Below, piece by piece: positions 57,085 through 64,000 of a DNA stretch of 64,000 nt; positions within the stretch are counted from its first letter, which is position 1; each line of letters begins with the position of its first letter. Made by a program: the position numbers and the translations under genes. The notes under the pieces were generated by a model. The model was not told where the DNA came from and did no database searches. It saw nothing but the letters and a program-made list of their open reading frames with translations. The DNA is from Bifidobacterium apri (GTDB taxonomy: Bacteria > Actinomycetota > Actinomycetes > Actinomycetales > Bifidobacteriaceae): NCBI RefSeq assembly GCF_009299485.1, contig NZ_WBSO01000002.1:1-64000 (forward strand). Direction: 5' to 3'.

Positions 57085-58371
57085 TCAGGCCTGATGTACC
57101 CACCATGGCCGAAGCGGATAGGTGTCGGTTCCTTCCTCATTCGGTTTGACGCACAAGTACTGGTGAATCTGGATGTTGTTCATCTCGAAGTTGTATGCGC
57201 ACCCGGCCATGTACAAGCCCCACAGACGCGCCTTCGGCTCGCCGACCAGTTTGACGGCCTCGTTCCAGTGGTCCACGAGATTGCGGTTCCAATGGTGCAA
57301 GGTCAGCGCGTAATGCTGGCGCAGGTTCTCCTCATGAATCACTTCGAAGCCGGTATCCTGGATATTCATCTCGATCTCACCCGGGGACGCGAGCTGGCCG
57401 TCGGGGAAGATATACCGGTCTATGAACTCCCCCGCCGCATGCCCGGCATGCGAGTTGATGCGGGTGATCTGATGGTTGAGCAGCATGCCGTTGGGCTTGA
57501 GCTTGTCAAAAATCTCACGGAAGTAGGACGGATAGTTCTTGACGCCGACATGCTCCATCATGCCCAGAGAGCAGATGCCGTCGAATCCGGCTTCCGGCAC
57601 GTCGCGATAGTCCATCAAGCGGATTTCAGCGAAGTCTTCAAGCCCCTCGCGTTTGATCCATTCCTTGCCCCAGGCGACCTGTTCGTCCGCGAGGGTCACG
57701 CCGATGACGTGGATGCCGCGCCGGGCGGCGACGACCTCCATCGATCCCCAGCCGCAGCCGATGTCAAGCAGCCGGTCGCCTGCTTTCAGACCGAGCTTGT
57801 CGAGTACCAGGTTCAGCTTGGCCTCCTGCGCGGCCTCCAACGTGTCGGTCGGCTTGTTGAACACAGCGCATGTGTACGTCATGGTAGGCCCGAGAATAAG
57901 CCGGTAGAAGTCGTTTGACTGGTCGTAATGGTAGCTGACGGTGGCCGCATCCCCCGCTTTGCTGTGCGGAAGCAGACCTTCAGCGGCACGACGCAGACGG
58001 CTCGGTCCTTCAATGCTCGGCGCCTTCGGATGCCGGATGCCATGCGAAGCCACCGAGGCGAGCGCTTTGGCCACTCCGACCGGATCGGGCTGATGGAAAT
58101 AGGGCTTGACGTTGACCAAGTCTTTGAAGACCTCGTACGGGTCGCCCGGGATCATTTGCGGCGAGGAAATGTCACCTTGCAGATATGCGCGAGCCAGCCC
58201 CAGCTCATTGGGGTGGTCGACCATGTAGTACACCGCCCTTGAATTGTTGACCTTGATGCATATGGGTGCATCCGCCCGTCCGAATACCGACCCGTCGAAC
58301 GCCTCGACGCGCAACGGCGCATTCGGTTCGACGAAAAGCCCTATCATCTGTGCAACGGTCATACCTGCCAT
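57085..58371 (-). CDS. cfa: Cyclopropane-fatty-acyl-phospholipid synthase
   Basis: 428-residue SAM-dependent methyltransferase that adds a methylene bridge to unsaturated acyl chains of membrane lipids. A helical N-terminal lipid-binding domain of about 150 residues precedes the methyltransferase. The SAM site is LLDIGCGWGSME; the following DYRDVPE and the GMMEHVGVKNY segments carry active-site residues, including the bicarbonate-binding region. The ATG at 58371 follows a double AAGGAGAAGGA. It lies downstream of metK, which makes its cofactor, but a terminator lies between them. Confidence 0.93.
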   Translation of the reverse strand: MAGMTVAQMIGLFVEPNAPLRVEAFDGSVFGRADAPICIKVNNSRAVYYMVDHPNELGLARAYLQGDISSPQMIPGDPYEVFKDLVNVKPYFHQPDPVGVAKALASVASHGIRHPKAPSIEGPSRLRRAAEGLLPHSKAGDAATVSYHYDQSNDFYRLILGPTMTYTCAVFNKPTDTLEAAQEAKLNLVLDKLGLKAGDRLLDIGCGWGSMEVVAARRGIHVIGVTLADEQVAWGKEWIKREGLEDFAEIRLMDYRDVPEAGFDGICSLGMMEHVGVKNYPSYFREIFDKLKPNGMLLNHQITRINSHAGHAAGEFIDRYIFPDGQLASPGEIEMNIQDTGFEVIHEENLRQHYALTLHHWNRNLVDHWNEAVKLVGEPKARLWGLYMAGCAYNFEMNNIQIHQYLCVKPNEEGTDTYPLRPWWVHQA

Positions 58372-58455
58372 GTGTCCTTCTCCTTCTGAGGATCGCGATG
58401 TTCCAACGTGCTTCCCATTCCAATCGCCGGCGAACTTCGTTCCGGCGAACCTATG

Positions 58456-58493
58456 GAAACGTGCCGGGCAGCATGGTGCGCCCGGCACGTTTC
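58456..58493 (-). terminator. Terminator after metK
   Basis: A perfect 14-base stem (GAAACGTGCCGGGC, 58456-58469, with 58480-58493) has a ten-base loop and TTTCC follows on the minus strand. It separates metK from cfa. Confidence 0.85.
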
Positions 58494-58554
58494 GGTCATG
58501 ACAGTCGACATCGGCTCTGCGGCCGATACAGCGGCGTCATCATGGTGTCATCGC

Positions 58555-59766
58555 TCATTTGATGGCAGCCTTCAACTCGTCGACTTTGTCGGTCTGTTCC
58601 CATGTGAAGTCCGGATCGTTGCGGCCGAAATGGCCGTAAGCCGCGGTCTTGGAGTAGATCGGGCGCAGCAGGTCGAGCTCATCGATGATCGCCGCAGGCC
58701 GCAAATCGAAGACCTTGCGGACGGCCGCCTGGATCTGGTCGCGGGTTACACCGCCGATTTCGGTGCCGAAGGTTTCGACATTGACGCTGACCGGATCGGC
58801 GACACCGATCGCGTAGGCGACCTGGACCTCGACTTTGTGTGCGAGACCGGCGGCGACGATGTTCTTTGCCACCCAGCGGGCCGCGTACGCCGCGGAACGG
58901 TCGACCTTGCTCGGATCCTTGCCGGAGAACGCGCCGCCGCCGTGGTGGGCAGCACCGCCGTAGGTGTCGACGATGATTTTGCGTCCGGTCAGACCGGCGT
59001 CCGCGGCAGGCCCGCCCAGCACGAATGATCCGGTCGGGTTGACCAGGATGCGATAGTCGTCGTGGCGGACGTCGGTGCCCAGCACTTCGGCGAGCACCGG
59101 CTCGATCACATGCTCTCGCAACTGGGCGAGCAGCCAATCATGATCGACTTCAGGGTCATGCTGGGTGGATACCAGCACGGTGTCCAGACGAACCGGCTTA
59201 TCTTCCTGGTCGTATTCGATGGTCACCTGCGTCTTGCCGTCCGGACGCAGATGCGGGACTATGCCGTCCTTGCGCACTTGAGCCAGGCGGAAGGCCAGCC
59301 GATGCGCCAGATAAATCGGCAGCGGCATCAGAGCCTCGGTCTCGTCGGTCGCGTAGCCGAACATCACACCTTGGTCGCCGGCACCCTGCGCCTCATAGCG
59401 TTCCTCACGGGAGGCCGCGGACTCCTGTTCGCGGTTGAGCCGGGCGACGCCCTGGTTGATCTCCTTGCTCTGCTCGCTGAGTGACACCACCACGCCGCAG
59501 GAATCGGCGTCAAGTCCGATATCGGAGCTGGTGTAGCCGATGTTGCGCACCACATCTCGCACGATGCGCTGGATATCGCTGTACCCTTCGCTGGTCACCT
59601 CGCCGAAGACGAAGAACTGGCCTTTGGTGGCAGACGTCTCCACGGCGACGTGCGAATGTGGATCCTGCCGCAGCATGTCATCGAGGATTGCGTCCGAAAT
59701 CTGGTCGCAGATCTTGTCAGGATGTCCTTCGGTGACGGATTCCGCCGAAATCAGGCGACGCTCCAT
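58555..59766 (-). CDS. metK: S-adenosylmethionine synthetase
   Basis: 403-residue enzyme making SAM from Met and ATP. The N terminus [12 protein letters not shown] holds the ATP and metal site. [12 protein letters not shown] and [16 protein letters not shown] are the two signature motifs, both intact. Length is standard. AGGGG precedes the ATG. It lies between rpoZ and cfa, all on the minus strand, and the 175-base upstream gap contains a predicted structure. Confidence 0.98.
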   Translation of the reverse strand: MERRLISAESVTEGHPDKICDQISDAILDDMLRQDPHSHVAVETSATKGQFFVFGEVTSEGYSDIQRIVRDVVRNIGYTSSDIGLDADSCGVVVSLSEQSKEINQGVARLNREQESAASREERYEAQGAGDQGVMFGYATDETEALMPLPIYLAHRLAFRLAQVRKDGIVPHLRPDGKTQVTIEYDQEDKPVRLDTVLVSTQHDPEVDHDWLLAQLREHVIEPVLAEVLGTDVRHDDYRILVNPTGSFVLGGPAADAGLTGRKIIVDTYGGAAHHGGGAFSGKDPSKVDRSAAYAARWVAKNIVAAGLAHKVEVQVAYAIGVADPVSVNVETFGTEIGGVTRDQIQAAVRKVFDLRPAAIIDELDLLRPIYSKTAAYGHFGRNDPDFTWEQTDKVDELKAAIK

Positions 59767-59864
59767 ATTCCCCTCACTGTCTTTCCGCCGTTATCCGCCC
59801 TACGACGGCGACGGAAAACCGAGGCAGGTATCACAACACAACATGCAACTGGTTAGTAAGAATA

Positions 59865-59922
59865 ATGCCCCCGGCCGAATTTCACCATACCTATATGGCA
59901 GGCGAATCCGGCACAGGGGCAT
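59865..59922 (-). other. Potential structure between rpoZ and metK
   Basis: ATGCCCC (59865-59871) can pair with GGGGCAT (59916-59922) around a region that itself holds CCGG pairs and CCATA/TATGG. On the minus strand ATTATTCTT follows the closing arm. The simplest reading is a terminator for rpoZ. I see none of the conserved features of a known SAM riboswitch. Confidence 0.35.
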
Positions 59923-59941
59923 ATGCAGACGTGTCCAGCGA

Positions 59942-60226
59942 TCAGTTGCCTTCGCTCAAATCATCCTCACCCAGCGTCTCCTCCAGAAGACCGCTGTTGA
60001 TTTCGCGGAAAGCGATAGACAGCGGCTTCTCCTGGTTCTCGTATTCAACCAGCGGGCCGACATTCTGCAGAAGACCCTCATTGAGCTGCGTGAAATACGA
60101 ATTGATCTGACGGGCGCGCTTCGCGGCGAAAATCGCCAGCGCGTACTTGGAATCAGCGTGCTGCATCAGGTCGTCGATAGGCGGATCCGCGAGTCCCTGC
60201 GGATGCGGCTCAGTGCCAAGTGCCAT
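59942..60226 (-). CDS. rpoZ: DNA-directed RNA polymerase subunit omega
   Basis: 94-residue omega subunit that stabilises the beta' subunit. The segment from [20 protein letters not shown] is the conserved core; it is followed by [18 protein letters not shown]. The ending is acidic. ATG at 60226 is chosen because the frame upstream has no family match and GGGAGAT is in front. It is not next to gmk here: ilvD lies between. Confidence 0.93.
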   Translation of the reverse strand: MALGTEPHPQGLADPPIDDLMQHADSKYALAIFAAKRARQINSYFTQLNEGLLQNVGPLVEYENQEKPLSIAFREINSGLLEETLGEDDLSEGN

Positions 60227-60321
60227 AGGTGTCAATCTCCCATCATGCGCATGGCCACACCCATTGCGGGCGTGGTACTTCAAAATCATCAGTATAATGT
60301 GAGGCCACGATATCCCGATTC

Positions 60322-60337
60322 CGCCGTATATACGGCG
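60322..60337. promoter_or_regulatory. Perfect 16-base palindrome between rpoZ and ilvD
   Basis: CGCCGTATATACGGCG is its own reverse complement. It lies in the 236-base divergent region. A TATAAT (60293-60298, plus strand) is near but without a clear -35 box. The palindrome has the size of an operator for a dimeric regulator of ilvD or rpoZ. Confidence 0.5.
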
Positions 60338-60462
60338 TCCGGCGTCACATCGGCTGTTGCCGTCCAACGAGACAACGTCAGGCATCACGCTACTCTCTTA
60401 GCGTAATTTCATTATTCGGCCCTTGACAGCCGCCTGTCCCACCAAAGCACTTGAATGGAACC

Positions 60463-62325
60463 ATGGCAGAAATGAGATCCGCAAAATTGATGAACGGGCG
60501 AGTGTTTGCGGGCGCTCGCGCTCTGTACCGCGCCGCTGGCGTTGACGGCAAGGACTTCGGCAAGCCGATCGTGGCCATCGCCAATTCCTTCGATGAATTC
60601 GTCCCCGGTCATGTCCACCTGAACAAGGTCGGCCGACTGGTGTCCGAAGCCGTGAAGAAGGCCGGCGGCATCCCCCGCGAGTTCAACACCATCGCCGTCG
60701 ACGACGGCATCGCCATGGGGCACACCGGCATGCTGTATTCGCTGCCGAGCCGCGACATCATCGCCGACGCCGTCGAATATTCCGTCAACGCGCATTGCGC
60801 CGACGCTCTCATCTGCATCTCCAACTGCGACAAGATCACCCCAGGCATGTTGATGGCCGCGCTGCGTCTGAACATTCCGACGATCTTCGTCTCCGGCGGC
60901 CCGATGGAAGCCGGCACCACGGTGCTGTCCGACGGCACGGTCAAGGAGCACACCGACCTCATCGATGTGATGTACGCGACGGCGGATGACAACTGCTCCG
61001 ACGAGGACCTGCTCGCCTATGAGAAGACCGTCTGCCCGACATGCGGTTCCTGCGCCGGCATGTTCACCGCCAACTCCATGAACTGCCTCACCGAGGCGAT
61101 CGGCCTGGCCCTGCCGGGCAACGGCACCACCCTCGCTTCCCATGTCTACCGCAAGAAGCTGTTCGAACGCGCCGGCGAGATGATCGTCAAGCTCGCCCAC
61201 CGCTATTACGACGAAGACGATGACTCCGTGCTGCCTCGTTCCATCGCCACCAAGCACGCGTTCGAAAACGCCATGACCATGGATGTGGCCATGGGCGGCT
61301 CCACGAACACCGTGCTGCACATCCTCGCCGCCGCTCAGAGCGCGGACGTCGATTTCACGCTTGACGATATCGAGCGTATCTCCCACACCGTGCCGTGCAT
61401 CTGCAAGGCCGCGCCTTCAGGCGAATGGGAGATTTCCGACGTGCACCGCGCTGGCGGCATCTGCGGTATCCTGGGCGAGCTCGATCGTGCAGGCAAACTG
61501 CATCGCGACACCCATTCCGTCGATTACCCGGATCTCGAGTCCAAGCTCAACGACTGGGACATCATGCGCGACACCTGCAAGCCCGAAGCCAAGCAGCTGT
61601 TCCACGCGGCCCCCGGTCACATCGTCTCCCCCGAACCGTGGACGCATGAGACCCTGTTCGATACGCTTGACACCGACCGCGTACACGGTGCCATCCACGA
61701 CATCAACCATCCTGAAATCGCAGAAGGCGGTCTTGCCGTGCTGCGCGGCAACTTGGCCCCTGACGGCTGCGTTGTCAAAACGGCGGGCGTGCCTGAAAGC
61801 ATCTGGAAGTTCCATGGTCCGGCACTGGTGGTGGAATCCCAGGAAGAAGCCATCAAGGTCATTCTCAACGACACGCTGAAGCCCGGCCAAGCGCTGGTCA
61901 TCCGCTACGAAGGCCCGAAGGGCGGCCCGGGCATGCAGGAGATGCTGTACCCGACGTCCTTCGTCAAGGGCAAGGGTATCGGCAAGGATGTCGCATTGAT
62001 CACCGACGGCCGCTACTCCGGCGGTTCCTCCGGCCTCGCCATCGGCCACGTGGCGCCTGAAGCAGCGAACAAGGGACCGATCGCGCTGATCAAGAACGGC
62101 GACATGATCGATATCGACATCCCGAACCGTTCCATCAACGTCGAACTGACCGACGAGCAGCTCGCGCAGCGTCGTGCGGAACTCGAGGCGGGCGACGGCT
62201 ACGTCGCTCATCGCGACCGTCACGTCAGCCAGGCGCTGAAGGCATACGCAGCCTTCGCACGCTCTGCTGATAAGGGCGCAACCCGCGATCCTGACCTGAT
62301 CAACAAGCTCAGCGGCCTGAAGTGA
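60463..62325 (+). CDS. ilvD: Dihydroxy-acid dehydratase
   Basis: 620-residue iron-sulphur enzyme of Val, Leu and Ile synthesis. It shows [10 protein letters not shown] and [17 protein letters not shown], the cysteine motifs binding the cluster; Asp and Lys of the metal site follow. The C-terminal [12 protein letters not shown] and [14 protein letters not shown] stretches are canonical. ATG at 60463 has only a weak GGAA; a TTG four codons earlier is possible. Followed by a strong terminator. TTGACA at 60423 may be part of its promoter. Confidence 0.97.
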   Translation: MAEMRSAKLMNGRVFAGARALYRAAGVDGKDFGKPIVAIANSFDEFVPGHVHLNKVGRLVSEAVKKAGGIPREFNTIAVDDGIAMGHTGMLYSLPSRDIIADAVEYSVNAHCADALICISNCDKITPGMLMAALRLNIPTIFVSGGPMEAGTTVLSDGTVKEHTDLIDVMYATADDNCSDEDLLAYEKTVCPTCGSCAGMFTANSMNCLTEAIGLALPGNGTTLASHVYRKKLFERAGEMIVKLAHRYYDEDDDSVLPRSIATKHAFENAMTMDVAMGGSTNTVLHILAAAQSADVDFTLDDIERISHTVPCICKAAPSGEWEISDVHRAGGICGILGELDRAGKLHRDTHSVDYPDLESKLNDWDIMRDTCKPEAKQLFHAAPGHIVSPEPWTHETLFDTLDTDRVHGAIHDINHPEIAEGGLAVLRGNLAPDGCVVKTAGVPESIWKFHGPALVVESQEEAIKVILNDTLKPGQALVIRYEGPKGGPGMQEMLYPTSFVKGKGIGKDVALITDGRYSGGSSGLAIGHVAPEAANKGPIALIKNGDMIDIDIPNRSINVELTDEQLAQRRAELEAGDGYVAHRDRHVSQALKAYAAFARSADKGATRDPDLINKLSGLK

Positions 62326-62359
62326 TAACCATCTGAAACGCCTAACGCCTCTTGAGACG

Positions 62360-62400
62360 CGTGTGGCCCCTGCAGTGATTGCTGCAGGGGCCACACGTTT
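62360..62400 (+). terminator. Terminator after ilvD
   Basis: A 16-base perfect stem (62360-62375 with 62382-62397; arm begins CGTGTGGCCCC) has a six-base loop TGATTG and is followed by TTTTCCC. Confidence 0.93.
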
Positions 62401-62530
62401 TCCCGGACGGCAACCGACGCAACGGTAGTACATCGGATCAGGACGTACCCCAAGAACATGCCCGACGATGTCACCGCTTCACTCGCAGCGATGACATTCC
62501 CCATTCCCACGCCATGTCGTCATCATATGC

Positions 62531-62571
62531 AAAAACCGGTGACGCTGATGTCAACGCTCAGCATCACCGGT
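62531..62571 (-). terminator. Terminator after gmk
   Basis: ACCGGTGACGCTGA (62535-62548) pairs with TCAGCATCACCGGT (62558-62571) with one mismatch. On the minus strand five T follow immediately. It lies about 65 bases beyond the gmk stop. Confidence 0.88.
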
Positions 62572-62636
62572 CACCAAGTGCAAGGAGCACCCCACCGCGC
62601 ACATTCCACAAGCCTTGCGACGCGGGCGAGGAAGCG

Positions 62637-63257
62637 TCAATCCGTGTCGATGCCATACTCCTGCGCGATGACCTTCCACAGATCATCCGCCGCCTGCTCA
62701 ACCGTATTGTTGACGATAGTCACATCGAACTCCGGCTCCGCGGCAAGCTCGACTTTCGCGGTCTCGAGCCGCTTCTTGCGCTGCTCTTCAGTCTCCGTGC
62801 CGCGTCCGACCAGACGCCGCACCAGCTCGTCATAACTTGGCGGGGCGATGAAGACATAGACGACCTCAAGCCCCATGGCGGCAGCTTGCTGTTTGACACG
62901 GCGAGCGCCTTGCAAATCAATTTCGAGAATGGTGGGGATCTTCGCCGCAAGATGGTCCAACACCGGCTGGAGCGGGGTGCCATAATGCGCCATGCCGTGA
63001 ACGACCGCTGTTTCAAGAAACTCGCCTGCCTGCTCTTTGCGCAGGAATTCAGCCTCGCTCATGAACCAGTAATTCACGCCATTGACTTCACCGGGACGCG
63101 GGTCACGGGTGGTCGCCGATACGGACACCCAGACTTCAGGATGCTTGGCAAGGAGGGCCGTCTCCACCGTTCCTTTGCCGACCGCCGTCGGCCCGGTCAG
63201 AACGATAAGACGTCCGCCTGTACTCGATGCCGAGCCGTTGTGACCCGCGATTGTCAT
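62637..63257 (-). CDS. gmk: Guanylate kinase
   Basis: 206-residue kinase converting GMP to GDP. P-loop GPTAVGKGT, then the GMP-binding SVSATTRDPRPGEVNGVNYWF stretch (in part SATTRDPRPGE), then LEIDLQGARRVK with a catalytic Asp. Normal length plus a short N-terminal Gly/Ser extension. ATG at 63257 chosen, with AAAGGCGG upstream. It lies 119 bases after pyrF on the same strand, a frequent actinobacterial arrangement. Confidence 0.96.
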   Translation of the reverse strand: MTIAGHNGSASSTGGRLIVLTGPTAVGKGTVETALLAKHPEVWVSVSATTRDPRPGEVNGVNYWFMSEAEFLRKEQAGEFLETAVVHGMAHYGTPLQPVLDHLAAKIPTILEIDLQGARRVKQQAAAMGLEVVYVFIAPPSYDELVRRLVGRGTETEEQRKKRLETAKVELAAEPEFDVTIVNNTVEQAADDLWKVIAQEYGIDTD

Positions 63258-63376
63258 CCCTATGCCGCCTTTCTGCTGTGGTATGTCTGTGACGTGTAAT
63301 GTGTATTCCGATTCCTGCCCGCCGTACAACCGTCACGTTGCGGCGAATCCTCAATCGATACGGTGGATTGTGTTAT

Positions 63377-64000
63377 TCACGCATCGGCATCGACTTCAAG
63401 CGTCGCATCCATCAACGCCTGCCGAATATCAAGAGCGATCGATTCCGTCGCCGCACTCAGGCTGGAAATGTCCGGCCCGTTCTTCGCGATGAAGCGCGAC
63501 ACCGTGACGAGGACGTTGCCTTTGGTCCCTTTGAACACCGTGCGCAAGTCATCGGCCTCCGCGCCTTGCCACCCGTATCCAGGCGAAAGGATCGGCCCGG
63601 TGAACTGGGAAGGATCGATACCGCTTTCGTCAATCCACTGGCCGATGGTCGCGCCGATGATCAGTCCGACCGATCCCATGCCGGGCATGGTGTCATTGAA
63701 TTTCTGAGCGGTGCTCGCAATGCCGTAGGCTACGGTTTTGCCCGCATACTCGCCTTTCTGACGAATCGCCGTTTGCAAGCTCGCACCTTCAGGATTCGAT
63801 GTCAACGATGCGACGAACACCCCTCGCCCATTGTCAAGCGCCTCATCAATCAAGCCGCTCAACGAACGCGCCCCGTAATACGGCAGCAACGTAATCGCAT
63901 CGGCAAGCAAGGGTGCGCCCGGCTTGAAATAGGCATCCGCGAGGGCGGAAATCGTGGTCGGAAGACCACCGTGCAGGCAGTCGACGATGGTGATGATGCC
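63377..64000 (-). CDS. pyrF: Orotidine 5'-phosphate decarboxylase, C-terminal part (cut by window edge)
   Basis: The reading frame is open to the right edge, so only the last 207 residues are visible. The content matches the type 2 (long, actinobacterial) PyrF: a segment GDAYFKPG-like near the visible start (ADAYFKPGAPL), then SLTSNPEGASLQ, then PILSPGYGWQGA near the phosphate site. The catalytic Asp-Lys-Asp tetrad is beyond the edge. It makes UMP in pyrimidine synthesis. The gene is upstream of gmk in a likely operon. Confidence 0.9.
   Translation of the reverse strand, partial: GIITIVDCLHGGLPTTISALADAYFKPGAPLLADAITLLPYYGARSLSGLIDEALDNGRGVFVASLTSNPEGASLQTAIRQKGEYAGKTVAYGIASTAQKFNDTMPGMGSVGLIIGATIGQWIDESGIDPSQFTGPILSPGYGWQGAEADDLRTVFKGTKGNVLVTVSRFIAKNGPDISSLSAATESIALDIRQALMDATLEVDADA

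Larger units (their letters stand above)
62326..62636. other. Intergenic between convergent ilvD and gmk
   Basis: Two terminators, listed separately, occupy the ends. No gene is recognised between them. Confidence 0.5.

Noticed and set aside
59767..59941. SAM riboswitch upstream of metK
   Set aside because: I could not find the conserved core of any SAM riboswitch class; only a generic stem was visible.

Overview
The window looks like chromosomal DNA from a Bifidobacterium or a close relative in the Bifidobacteriales. The reasons are the high G+C content, the actinobacterial gene set, a cspA-groEL neighbourhood without groES and under CIRCE-type control, a glutamate-type ABC transporter operon, and a compact Pup-ligase locus without proteasome genes between pup and pafA. 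Almost everything is housekeeping or conserved core sequence. I see no insertion sequence, prophage, integron, CRISPR array or tRNA. The extreme left edge is a G+T-rich (minus-strand) stretch that resembles an rRNA-operon leader running out of the window. The right edge cuts through pyrF.

Layout. 1-2.5 kb: possible rrn leader, an iron-dependent alcohol dehydrogenase and a YhbY RNA-binding protein. 2.5-8.7 kb (minus): RarA, a DUF3516-type DExH helicase, a PPK2 polyphosphate kinase and a YbaK-type deacylase. 9.0-12.6 kb (minus): four-gene glutamate-family ABC importer. 12.8-16.1 kb (minus): hisS-aspS. 16.2-21.8 kb: a DUF349 coiled-coil protein, clpC and a tandem universal stress protein. 22-28 kb: DUF3027 and cold-shock genes, a PhoP/PhoR-like two-component system, a TPM-like membrane protein and a divergent WXG100 gene. 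28.3-31.5 kb: groEL with two CIRCE operators, cspA and a LytR_C-domain membrane protein. 31.6-39.8 kb (plus): ung, then a translationally coupled moxR-DUF58-VWA operon followed by a coupled WxG-like small protein and alpha/beta hydrolase. 39.9-44.4 kb: purB, a large UPF0104/lysyl-PG-synthase-type membrane protein and hup. 44.6-51.5 kb (minus): dedA, arc, dop, an IMPase-like gene, pup and pafA. 51.6-64 kb: serB, fmt, a HAD phosphatase, a DUF1805 protein, priA, cfa, metK, rpoZ, ilvD, gmk and partial pyrF.

How the parts work together. hisS/aspS, fmt, yhbY and ybaK serve translation. clpC, groEL and the Pup genes serve protein quality control. metK supplies SAM to the neighbouring cfa. gmk and pyrF are nucleotide genes, purB is a separate purine gene, and ilvD is for branched-chain amino acids. 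The most unusual areas are the pupylation locus, where pup overlaps pafA and leaves no room for prcBA, the ARC ATPase lacks the proteasome-docking tail, and an IMPase-like protein with a broken metal site is embedded; and the moxR/VWA block ending in a small WHG-motif protein overlapping a serine-hydrolase gene, with a separate orphan WXG100 gene 10 kb away. Start codons and terminators were assigned by reading the sequence; no database search was run.
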